Assembly: GCA_017849555.1 (NCBI GenBank)
Contig: JAFIGU010000113.1
Span: forward strand, 1 to 41,180
Source: Sphingomonas sp.
GTDB lineage: Bacteria > Pseudomonadota > Alphaproteobacteria > Sphingomonadales > Sphingomonadaceae
Reading direction: 5' to 3'
DNA length: 41,180 nt
Each line of letters begins with the position of its first letter. Position 1 is the first letter of the stretch. A model generated the notes under the pieces. That model saw nothing but the letters and a program-made list of their open reading frames with translations, ran no database searches and was not told the origin of the DNA. Made by a program: the position numbers and the translations under genes. Below are positions 14,290 to 21,967 of the stretch, piece after piece.

Positions 14290-14400
14290 GATTTCCACGA
14301 CGTCTGGTGTCGCAAAAATCCGGGATCGCACACGAGGCACTCGAGCGTATCGGGTAGCTCTATGAGATCGAGCGCGAGATCACCGGCAATTGGTCCAGGA
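14290..14400 (+). pseudogene. IS66-family transposase remnant
   Basis: The + strand reads DFHDVW (14290-14307) in one frame. After a frameshift it reads IAHEALERIG (14325-14354), a TAG at 14355-14357, then LYEIEREITG. This is the region of the IS66 large transposase where the normal text continues E-L-Y or similar, so TAG looks like a point mutation of GAG. Flanks show nothing further. It lies back to back with the IS3 relic. The rest of the gap to 14490 holds no gene. Confidence 0.65.
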
Positions 14401-14490
14401 AATGATGTTCCGGCCCCGGCACCCGCGCCTCCTACTCGCCGGGGGACATGCCCGCCGCCGCGACACTCGCCATCGCCAATTCCCCTTTCG

Positions 14491-17475
14491 TCATAGCGCC
14501 GTGGAAAGGCCGATCTTGAACTGGCGGCCCAAGGCGCTCGCGGTGAACGGATCGTAATTGTAATTGAGCCGCGCGAACGGGGGATCGCGGTTCGTCAGGT
14601 TGATCACCGACAGGCTCAACATAGTCTCCGGCATGATTTCATATTGCAGCGTGAAATCGGCGGTTTTGAATGAGTCGATATAGGTGCCCTGCGGCAATGC
14701 CGGGCTGCCCGGAATATTCGCATTCGGCCCGAAGATGCCGGTCGCGCTATCCGCGCGCTGATCATACATCTTACCGACGTAATTGAAGGTGATGCGCCCG
14801 TTCAGCGGGCCGTATCTGGCCTCGACATAGGCCTGGTCCTTCCAGCGCGGCACCGGATAAGCGGTGGTCTGGAAGTTGAACTTACCGGCCGCGTCGAAGC
14901 CAGGCTGAACGACGACGCCGGCGACCGATTCCTCCCCAGTGCGATATTCGATATTATAGGTGGCGGATCCGCCGATGCCGATCCGCACCGGCCCGACCTC
15001 CGCGCTATAATCGAGCAGAATATCGAGGCCCGAATTGGTTACTTTGGCGCCGTTCTGATAATTGGTGATCACGCGCGAGATATTGCCGACGTTGCATATT
15101 CCCGCGCCGGCCACCCCGCCGCCGCCGTTGAAATAGAAGCGCTGACGCAGCGTGGCAAAGGCGGGATCGTCGCAATTGCCGCCCGCCGTCAGCGTCGAGA
15201 CCATCCCGGCGAGCGGATCCGAGACGATCGTGTCGCGGATATTGTAACGGAAATAGTCGATGCTCGCCTTGAGGCCGCCGATCGCCAACAGCACGCCGCC
15301 TGAGATATTAGTCGAGGATTCGGGCTTGAGTGCGGGCGTGCCGAACACCTCGACCGGGCGGAATGCCGAGCCGATCAGCTGCAGCCCGGTGAACGAATTG
15401 GTGGTGAGATATTGCACCGGCGGGCCGCGGAAGGTGGTGCCAAGCCCGCCGCGCACCGCCAGCCAGTCGGTCATCTGGAAACGCAGCCGCCCCTGCGGGT
15501 TGAAGGTCGAGCCGACCAGCCCGCCATAATCCTCGTACCGCGCAGACAATTGGCCATTGAGCGAATCGAGGATCGGCAATTGCAGCTCGGCAAAGGTCGC
15601 CCAGACGTTGCCGCTCGCCTGGGTCGCGGTGGTGGTGCCGAGGAAGCCGAACGCGCCGCCTGCCTGCGCCGATGGGCCACCGACCGTGCTCGGCGCGCAC
15701 GGCCCGAGATTGCCGTTGATCGGGGTCTCACGGCACGGCGTCGTCGCCAGATCGGCCGACTGGCTTGGCGTGAAGCGATAGGTCGATCGGCGGAACTGCC
15801 CGCCGAACGCAAATTTCACTTCGCCGCCCGGCAGTTGAAGCCCGGTATCGCCCGAAATCGCCGCGTCCGCGACGAGCAGCGAGGTATCGATGCGCTGGAT
15901 GTGCGGCACGTACAGCCACCGCGCCAGCTCGATTGAATTCGCCACCGATGCGACATAATTGGGGTTGGTCTGCCCCGACACCGGATTGCCGCTGACCGCA
16001 TTGCCGAACGGGTTGAGCCACAGGCAGCCGTTTTGCCCCGGCGTGCTCGCCGCAATGTCGCAATTCGCGCCGCCCAGCCCGCGCAACGCCAGCTGCAGTC
16101 GGTCGCCGTAAATGTCAGCACCGCGGATGATCCGGCTATATTGATGATAGGTGCCGGAAATGTCGAAATCGATCCCCTCGGTCAGCGGCCCGCGCAACGC
16201 GAGCGTGAACCGCGTGCTATTCGAGCTGCGGCTGCCGATCGACGAGCCGGGATTGTCCGGATCGTCAAGCGTCAGCGGGTTTCCGCCGAGTTGGAACGGA
16301 CGGTAGAATAAGGTCGGAAACACCACACCCGCGGTGGCGGCCGGCAGCGCATTCTGCGCGCGATAGGCCTGCAGCCCCGGATTATCGCCCGGCACGTAGA
16401 AGCCCGACACGCTGCTGCGATCCACCCCGCCCAAAGAGACGAGCGAGGGCGGGAGCGACGGCAGAAAAGAAGGCGAGCCGAGATAGCGCGGAATATCCGA
16501 CCATCCGTACAGCGCGGTCGCCTGCAACTCCATCGCGCGCGGCAGATCGACAGTGATGTCGATAAACACCTGGCCGCGCCGCTCGGTCTCGGTCAGCGCG
16601 TCGAATTGCGGATTGTTGGCGATGCAGCGGTTGCGCGTCGTGACATAACCGCCGAGCGGCGCGCAACTCGCATCGCTCTGGATCGGGCCGAGCGCGGCGC
16701 CGGATGCGCTGATCGGCACGAAGCTGCCCGGATGGCCCGCCTGGGTCCAGCCGCCCTGCGGGTTTTCGGGATAGGGGCGCAACGAAAAGGCACGATCGAG
16801 AGTGAGCAATTGTCCGCGCGTCTGATAGCCGGCAGCAACCAGGAAGCGCAGCCCGTCGCCGCGATGGCCGTAGCTCAACGAGCCGTCGAAATCGCCATTG
16901 CTGCCCGGCACGTGCTTGTAGCTGCCGGCGGCGCGGAAACCCTGCTGATCGGTGCGGGTGATGAAATTGACCACGCCGGCGATCGCATCCGAGCCGTAAG
17001 TCGCGGCGGCGCCGTCCTTGAGCACCTCCACCCGGCCGATCGCGGCGAGCGGAATCAGGTTGATGTCGACGGTCGGCGCACCCGCGCCGGTCGCCACCAG
17101 CCGCTTGCTGTTGAGCAGCACCAGGGTCCGCTCCGGCGTCAGCCCGCGCAAATTGACCGTCGCGATCCCCTCGGTGCCTTGCGAGCGCGCGTCGAACTGA
17201 TTGGCGTCGCCCAGCACGCCGGTCGACGTCGGCAGAGACTTCATCAACTCGACGACGGTGGGGCTGCCCTGCCGCTGCAATTCCTGCGCGCCGATCACGT
17301 CGACCGGCGCGCGCGCATCCTCGCGCGAGCCGCGGATCAGCGTCCCGGTCACGATGATATCGGCTGGCACGCTTGCCGCTCCTTCGCCGCTGGCGATCTG
17401 TGCCGATGCCGGCGCGATATGCAGCATGGTAACCGCTGACAAAGCGGTCGCCCCCCAAAATATTCTGCGCATCAT
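14491..17475 (-). CDS. TonB-dependent outer-membrane receptor
   Basis: A 994-residue receptor for energy-driven uptake across the outer membrane. A signal peptide (MMRRIFWGATALSAVTMLHI, cleavage near APASA-QIA) leads into a TonB-box-like ADIIVTG, then a plug domain (R-x-P-V-D-V-I-G, TVNLRGL, RTLVLLN, IGRVEVLKDGAAATYGSDAIAGVVNFIT). The long barrel ends in the canonical LGRQFKIGLSTAL. The substrate cannot be read from the sequence. It is the last gene in the minus-strand run sulfatase - LysR - receptor, which suggests a sulfated or esterified organic ligand. GGAGGGG directly upstream fits better with the second ATG (17472) than the first. Confidence 0.93.
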   Translation of the reverse strand: MMRRIFWGATALSAVTMLHIAPASAQIASGEGAASVPADIIVTGTLIRGSREDARAPVDVIGAQELQRQGSPTVVELMKSLPTSTGVLGDANQFDARSQGTEGIATVNLRGLTPERTLVLLNSKRLVATGAGAPTVDINLIPLAAIGRVEVLKDGAAATYGSDAIAGVVNFITRTDQQGFRAAGSYKHVPGSNGDFDGSLSYGHRGDGLRFLVAAGYQTRGQLLTLDRAFSLRPYPENPQGGWTQAGHPGSFVPISASGAALGPIQSDASCAPLGGYVTTRNRCIANNPQFDALTETERRGQVFIDITVDLPRAMELQATALYGWSDIPRYLGSPSFLPSLPPSLVSLGGVDRSSVSGFYVPGDNPGLQAYRAQNALPAATAGVVFPTLFYRPFQLGGNPLTLDDPDNPGSSIGSRSSNSTRFTLALRGPLTEGIDFDISGTYHQYSRIIRGADIYGDRLQLALRGLGGANCDIAASTPGQNGCLWLNPFGNAVSGNPVSGQTNPNYVASVANSIELARWLYVPHIQRIDTSLLVADAAISGDTGLQLPGGEVKFAFGGQFRRSTYRFTPSQSADLATTPCRETPINGNLGPCAPSTVGGPSAQAGGAFGFLGTTTATQASGNVWATFAELQLPILDSLNGQLSARYEDYGGLVGSTFNPQGRLRFQMTDWLAVRGGLGTTFRGPPVQYLTTNSFTGLQLIGSAFRPVEVFGTPALKPESSTNISGGVLLAIGGLKASIDYFRYNIRDTIVSDPLAGMVSTLTAGGNCDDPAFATLRQRFYFNGGGGVAGAGICNVGNISRVITNYQNGAKVTNSGLDILLDYSAEVGPVRIGIGGSATYNIEYRTGEESVAGVVVQPGFDAAGKFNFQTTAYPVPRWKDQAYVEARYGPLNGRITFNYVGKMYDQRADSATGIFGPNANIPGSPALPQGTYIDSFKTADFTLQYEIMPETMLSLSVINLTNRDPPFARLNYNYDPFTASALGRQFKIGLSTAL

Positions 17476-17565
17476 CCCCTCCCGCTCCGATGCATCTGAA
17501 TCAGGCTAACGTGGGACGGACGCCTTGCGCTTGGTCAAAGAATCCTTCGGGGTTATTCCCTGCGA

Positions 17566-18450
17566 CTATAGCGACCGGCGTTTGGAGAATTCGGCAATCT
17601 TGCGCACCAGCGGCACGCTCCACAGTCCGCGCGTGGTGAGCATCCAGCATTCGAACGGCCAATGCCCGGTGGTGCGCAGTTCCACCAGCGCGCCCGACAC
17701 GAGATCTCGTTCGAACACGAAGCGCGGTCCGCGCGCGATCCGATCGGTCCCGAACGGATAGACGCGGATCAGTTCCGGTTCGTCCGTCAAAAGCGCGCGC
17801 AGATGCGCATCCTGCGCGTTCGTCATCGAGCCGATCCAGGAGAGAAGCGAGTGATCGATCTGCAGATGCGCCATCGGATAATCGAGCACCGCCGCCGGGC
17901 CGACCGGCGCCCGCTCGAGCAGGGGATGGCCGGGCCGCACGGCCATGATGATGTCAGTCTCGAACAGCTTGACCCGGATCAGATCAGGAAATCCTTCCGC
18001 ATTCTCCTTTCGTGTGAACGAAATGTCGTAAAGCCCCTCCTGCACGCCGCGAGCCAGTTGCGAGCGGCGCACCCGTTTGACGGCCAGTTGCAAATTGGGA
18101 AATTCGATCGCCGAATGCCGCATCACCATCGGTAGCGGCTTCAGATGCGTCACCGCGCCGACCGCGATCGTCAACTGGCCGACCTCGCCGCGACTGCGCT
18201 GCCCGATCTCGCGCCGCAGCTTGGCCACCTCGTGCAAGAGCGGCTCGGCGCGGCGTGCGAGGAATTCGCCGTGCGACGTCGGGCGCGTCCCCTCGGCGGA
18301 ACGCTCGAACAGTTGGATGCCAAGCTCTGCCTCCAGCCGGGCAATGCTCTTGCTGAGCGTTGGTTGCGATACGCCAAGCGTGCGCGCCGCGCCGTTGAAC
18401 CCCTTCGCCTCGACCACGGCCACAATCTGTTCGAGGTGACGCAACTCCAT
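17566..18450 (-). CDS. LysR-type transcriptional regulator
   Basis: A 294-residue LysR regulator. The N-terminal winged helix-turn-helix is readable at ~1-60 (LEQIVAVVEAKGFNGAARTL, then SQPTLSKSIARLE, LGIQLFERS). A periplasmic-binding-like effector domain follows. It lies 36 bases after the sulfatase and 90 bases before the receptor gene, all on the same strand, so it probably controls this locus. The inducer is unknown. A dyad at 20172-20195 between the sulfatase and the divergent hydrolase is the likeliest operator. Confidence 0.9.
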   Translation of the reverse strand: MELRHLEQIVAVVEAKGFNGAARTLGVSQPTLSKSIARLEAELGIQLFERSAEGTRPTSHGEFLARRAEPLLHEVAKLRREIGQRSRGEVGQLTIAVGAVTHLKPLPMVMRHSAIEFPNLQLAVKRVRRSQLARGVQEGLYDISFTRKENAEGFPDLIRVKLFETDIIMAVRPGHPLLERAPVGPAAVLDYPMAHLQIDHSLLSWIGSMTNAQDAHLRALLTDEPELIRVYPFGTDRIARGPRFVFERDLVSGALVELRTTGHWPFECWMLTTRGLWSVPLVRKIAEFSKRRSL

Positions 18451-18486
18451 CGCGCCAGCCTATATCAATTCATGCCGGCATCATAA

Positions 18487-20106
18487 TCAGCGCAGCGGCA
18501 CCTTCGCCGGATAGCTTTTGAACGTGTCGAGATGCGCGCGGATCGCATGCGTCAGCACCGGGATCTGCGGCTGTTTGAGTGGAGCGAGCGCATGTTCCTC
18601 CTTGGGATCGATGTAGAGGTTGAACATCTTCCCGCCATAGATCAGCTCGCTGACCGATGCTGAAAACGGGCTGGATCTCGGCCAGCTATCGTCGCTTTCG
18701 GTTTTCTGGTCGCGCACAAGGAATTTGAATTCGCCGACTCGCGCGCCCATAAACACATTGGTCGCCCAATAATATTCCACGCGCCGCGCGCTCTCGCCAT
18801 TGTCGGCGAGCAGGAAGCCGCTCTGGTCGATGCCGTCGATATAGCGGTCGCCCGGCACCAGATCGGGCCGCCCGGCCAGCGACAGGCTGGTCGCGAACAC
18901 GTCCATCAGATCGAACAGCCCGTCGGACACGCGCCCCGGCGCGATCACGCCGGGCCAGGAGGCGATAAACGGCGTGCGTACCCCGCCCTCGTAGATCGAG
19001 CCCTTCGCCGAACGGAACGGCGTGGTTCCCATATCGGGGAAGGTTTCCGCCATCGGGCCGTTGTCCGACGCGATCATGATGATCGTATTGTCGAGCTGTC
19101 CGGCCTGACGCAGCGCCGCTACCACCTGCCCGACGCGATGGTCCAGCTCGACGATCACGTCCTTGAACGGATAGCGCCCCGGCGATTTGCCGGCGAATGC
19201 GGGGTGGGGATAATTGTCGAAATGCGCGCCGCGCGTGCCGAAATAGAGAAAGAACGGATTCGCCTGATCCTTGCGTGAGGCGATGAAATCGGTGGCGCGC
19301 TGAGTGAATTTCTCGTCGACGAAGCGGATCGTGTCGAGATCGATCGGATAGACCGGCTTCGCCTCCTCGCCGGTCCGCCCCGAAACGATCGCCATCGTCT
19401 CGCCCGCCGCCGCCCAGGCTTTGCGGTCGGGGTCATTGACCAGATCGGGATTGCGCCATGGCTCGCGCCACGCGGTATAATCGTCGGACGAGGTGAGGAT
19501 GCCGTAATAATCGTCGAAGCCGACATTCTGCGGCTGCGTCTCCTTCGCCCCGCCGAGATGCCATTTGCCGATCGCCTGGGTGGTATAGCCCGCTTGTTTG
19601 AGCAAGGCGGCAAGCGTGACCTCGCCGTTCAGCCCGGTCGCCGCGCTGTTCTCGCCCGGCAGATAGGGTTTGAGCAGCCCGGTACGCACCGGCAGCCGGC
19701 CGGTCAGCAGCGACGAGCGTGTCGGCGTGCACGAGGGTTGCGAATAGGCCGAGGTCAGCCGCAATCCGCTTGCGGCGAGGCGATCGAGATTGGGCGTGGG
19801 ACTGCCGACCGCAATGCCCCCGCCGAACGCGCCCAGATCGCTCCAGCCGACGTCGTCCATCAGGATCATCACGATATTCGGGGGACGGCCGAATTTCGCC
19901 CGCGCCGCGGCCAGCGCCGCCTGCGCCGCGCCCGACTGGCGCGGGTGTTGGATGACCGGCTCGCGGTTGGGCGCGGGGCGCATCGTTTTCGCGAGAAAGG
20001 CGTCGACCGGTTTGACCGGCGCCGGTTGCGCGGCCGAAACCGCGGGCATCGCCATGGCCGCCAGCGCGATTGCCGATGCGCGGATTGCGAGCCTCGTCAT
20101 GGCCAT
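18487..20106 (-). CDS. Secreted arylsulfatase (type I, formylglycine)
   Basis: A 539-residue sulfatase that hydrolyses sulfate esters. A signal peptide is clear (RLAIRASAIALAAMAMPAVSA, cut near residue 26). Metal ligands D84-D85 sit in ILMDDVGWSD. The sulfatase signature C126-x-P-x-R-x5-G (CTPTRSSLLTG) contains the cysteine converted to formylglycine. Further conserved blocks are GKWHLGG, a late SDNGP and GGVRTPFI. The product probably works in the periplasm, where released sulfate or the desulfated alcohol could be taken up. GGGGAG upstream supports the ATG at 20106; a second ATG is at 20100. No anaerobic or FGE-type maturase is visible in the window. Confidence 0.92.
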   Translation of the reverse strand: MAMTRLAIRASAIALAAMAMPAVSAAQPAPVKPVDAFLAKTMRPAPNREPVIQHPRQSGAAQAALAAARAKFGRPPNIVMILMDDVGWSDLGAFGGGIAVGSPTPNLDRLAASGLRLTSAYSQPSCTPTRSSLLTGRLPVRTGLLKPYLPGENSAATGLNGEVTLAALLKQAGYTTQAIGKWHLGGAKETQPQNVGFDDYYGILTSSDDYTAWREPWRNPDLVNDPDRKAWAAAGETMAIVSGRTGEEAKPVYPIDLDTIRFVDEKFTQRATDFIASRKDQANPFFLYFGTRGAHFDNYPHPAFAGKSPGRYPFKDVIVELDHRVGQVVAALRQAGQLDNTIIMIASDNGPMAETFPDMGTTPFRSAKGSIYEGGVRTPFIASWPGVIAPGRVSDGLFDLMDVFATSLSLAGRPDLVPGDRYIDGIDQSGFLLADNGESARRVEYYWATNVFMGARVGEFKFLVRDQKTESDDSWPRSSPFSASVSELIYGGKMFNLYIDPKEEHALAPLKQPQIPVLTHAIRAHLDTFKSYPAKVPLR

Positions 20107-20171
20107 GCTGCGCTCCCCTGGTCCTTGTCGTTGCCGGCACGCTAACCGGTGCGTGGCGCAATGGCGATGAC

Positions 20172-20195
20172 ATAGCCGCTATGTATTTCGGCTAT
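20172..20195. promoter_or_regulatory. LysR-type operator candidate in divergent promoter region
   Basis: A perfect dyad ATAGCCG-N10-CGGCTAT lies between the divergent sulfatase (start 20106) and hydrolase (start 20291). It is in the size and position range of a LysR box controlling both genes. Binding by the regulator at 17566-18450 is inferred. Confidence 0.5.
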
Positions 20196-20290
20196 TGGCT
20201 TAGCGCTGTCGTCGCCCGATCGCCGCCCCTAGGATCACGGCATGCGCGATCCGAAGCGGTCGCCGGGGCAAATATGAAGGGGAGTGGGCG

Positions 20291-21355
20291 ATGGATTTGT
20301 CGCGTCGCGGCATGCTGGCGCTGGGGCCGATCGCCGCCGGAAGTTCGATGGTTCCGCTGCTCGCAGCGCCGGCAGGGGCGCAAGCGCCCGCCGACGCGAT
20401 CGCGGATCCCTATCGGGTTGGGCTGTTGCCGTCGCAGCGCCATGATGCCGCGCCGCTGGGGAATGACGTATCCCCACAGACCCGCGCCTGGCGCGCGCGC
20501 GGCAAATTGGCCTCGGTGTTCGGCAACGAAATCTATTACCAGCGCGACGGCCGTGGGCCGACATTGGTGTTCATCCACGGCTTTCCGACATCGAGCTACG
20601 ACTGGAAGTCGGTGCAGGAAGACCTCAGGCGGTCATTCGACTGCGTCATCTTCGATCTGGTCGGCTTCGGCCTCTCGAGCAAACCCGAAGCGTGGAGCTA
20701 TTCGCTGTTCCAGCAGGCCGATACGGTCGAAGGACTGATGCGCGCGCTCGGCATTCGGAGCGCGCATATCGTCAGCCACGATATGGGCACTTCGGTCCAT
20801 ACCGAGCTGCTCGCGCGCAAGCAGGCGGGAACGCTGACCTTCGACCTGTCCGGCTCGACCTTCCTCAACGGCAGCGTGATTAAGGGCATGGCGACGCTCA
20901 ACGACTTTCAAAAGACGCTGCAGGACGCATCCTCGCTGCAAGCGGGGATGAAGATGGTCGCGGAACTGATGCCGAGCTATGTCGACCGGCTCAAGCAACT
21001 GATGGCGCGCCCCGAAGTGGTGACCGCAGAAGAAAGACGCGTGATGGAGGATTTGCTGGCGCACGAGCAGGGCAATATCCGCCTCCCCAACGTCTACAGC
21101 TATGTGCGCGAACGCTATATCCATGAGGAGCGCTGGGTCGGCGCACTGCGCAAGGAGAATGGCCCGGTCCAGATCATCTGGGGCGCGGCCGATCCGATCG
21201 CCAATATCGGTATGGGCCGCAAGCTGCACGAACTGGTGCCGCAGGCGCACTATACCGAGCTGCGGAATGTCGGGCATTTCATCCCGTTCGAGGCGCCGGC
21301 CGAGGTTTCCGCCGGGATACGCGGCTTTATCGGAAAAATCGCCGAGCGGTCGTAA
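20291..21355 (+). CDS. Exported alpha/beta hydrolase, dehalogenase/epoxide-hydrolase-like
   Basis: A 354-residue enzyme. The N terminus has a twin-arginine-like signal (LSRRGMLALGPIAAG, cleavage near APAGA-QA). The fold shows the oxyanion loop HGFP (96-99), nucleophile D164 in SHDMGTS in place of serine, a late acid in WGAADPIAN and the catalytic histidine in VGHFIPFE. An aspartate nucleophile with HGFP points to the haloalkane dehalogenase / epoxide hydrolase branch. The exact substrate is open. It diverges from the sulfatase across a shared 184-bp regulatory gap, suggesting joint induction. Confidence 0.85.
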   Translation: MDLSRRGMLALGPIAAGSSMVPLLAAPAGAQAPADAIADPYRVGLLPSQRHDAAPLGNDVSPQTRAWRARGKLASVFGNEIYYQRDGRGPTLVFIHGFPTSSYDWKSVQEDLRRSFDCVIFDLVGFGLSSKPEAWSYSLFQQADTVEGLMRALGIRSAHIVSHDMGTSVHTELLARKQAGTLTFDLSGSTFLNGSVIKGMATLNDFQKTLQDASSLQAGMKMVAELMPSYVDRLKQLMARPEVVTAEERRVMEDLLAHEQGNIRLPNVYSYVRERYIHEERWVGALRKENGPVQIIWGAADPIANIGMGRKLHELVPQAHYTELRNVGHFIPFEAPAEVSAGIRGFIGKIAERS

Positions 21356-21377
21356 TGCTGCTCATGCGGCTCTGCCT

Positions 21378-21686
21378 TCAGCGCGACGCCGCAGCACGTC
21401 GAGGTTGCGTTGGTGGCTCGCTTCGTCGTCGCCTGAACGCGGCGAGCGAAAGCATAGCGGCGATATAGATGGCGATGATATAGACCAGGCCGAGTTCGTC
21501 CAGGGACCGTTGAGAGATGGTCGCCGGCCGGACATTTTCCGACAGCCCGACAATGCTCAGGATCGCGTCGACCGAGAATACGCCGAAGCCCGCGATCGAT
21601 TTCTTGACGATATCGTCGGCCGAAACGAGCACCCCCTCCGAGGGCCGGCCGGTCTTCACCCAAGCCTCGTTCGACCCTTCTATCTG
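21378..21686 (-). pseudogene. C-terminal remnant of a sugar-type (GPH/MFS) transporter
   Basis: On the minus strand the segment KTGRPSEGVLVSADDIVKKS is followed by a hydrophobic helix, the P-A-T-I-S-Q-R-S-L-D-E-L loop and a last transmembrane helix LGLVYIIAIYIAAMLSLAAF. This is the layout of the last part of glycoside-pentoside-hexuronide transporters. The frame ends with a normal stop at 21378, but the 5' part (roughly 350 residues) is missing. A small open frame remains. The lost transporter may have belonged to the neighbouring uptake locus. Confidence 0.6.
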
Positions 21687-21904
21687 CCAGATGCTCTTGC
21701 ACTATAGAGGTCGGCACTTGGCGAGTGTCGAAGTTTCACGCGTGCTACGCTGCTCAGAGCGCAAATCCCATCCCTGGAAAATCAAGCTGATTTCTCAGCT
21801 GCGCGCCGACGATCCTCACCCAAATAGCGGTGGTTCAAGGGTAAGCCGCTCCTCGTCGGTCGAATAGAGTGCCGCAGAGGGCGCACTACCGGCAGCCGCC
21901 GACC

Positions 21905-21940
21905 AGCCCCGCCAGCCCGATCGGTTGGCGGGGCTTTTTT
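21905..21940 (+). terminator. Rho-independent terminator without an obvious upstream gene
   Basis: A 10-bp stem AGCCCCGCCA/TGGCGGGGCT (21905-21914 with 21926-21935) is followed by six T. The nearest + strand gene ends 550 bases upstream. In 21690-21900 I found no tRNA, no reading frame of note and no repeat. It could end the hydrolase transcript or an unrecognised small RNA. Confidence 0.7.
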
Positions 21941-21967
21941 GTTCGCGGCTCCGCCGGGGCGTGCGCC

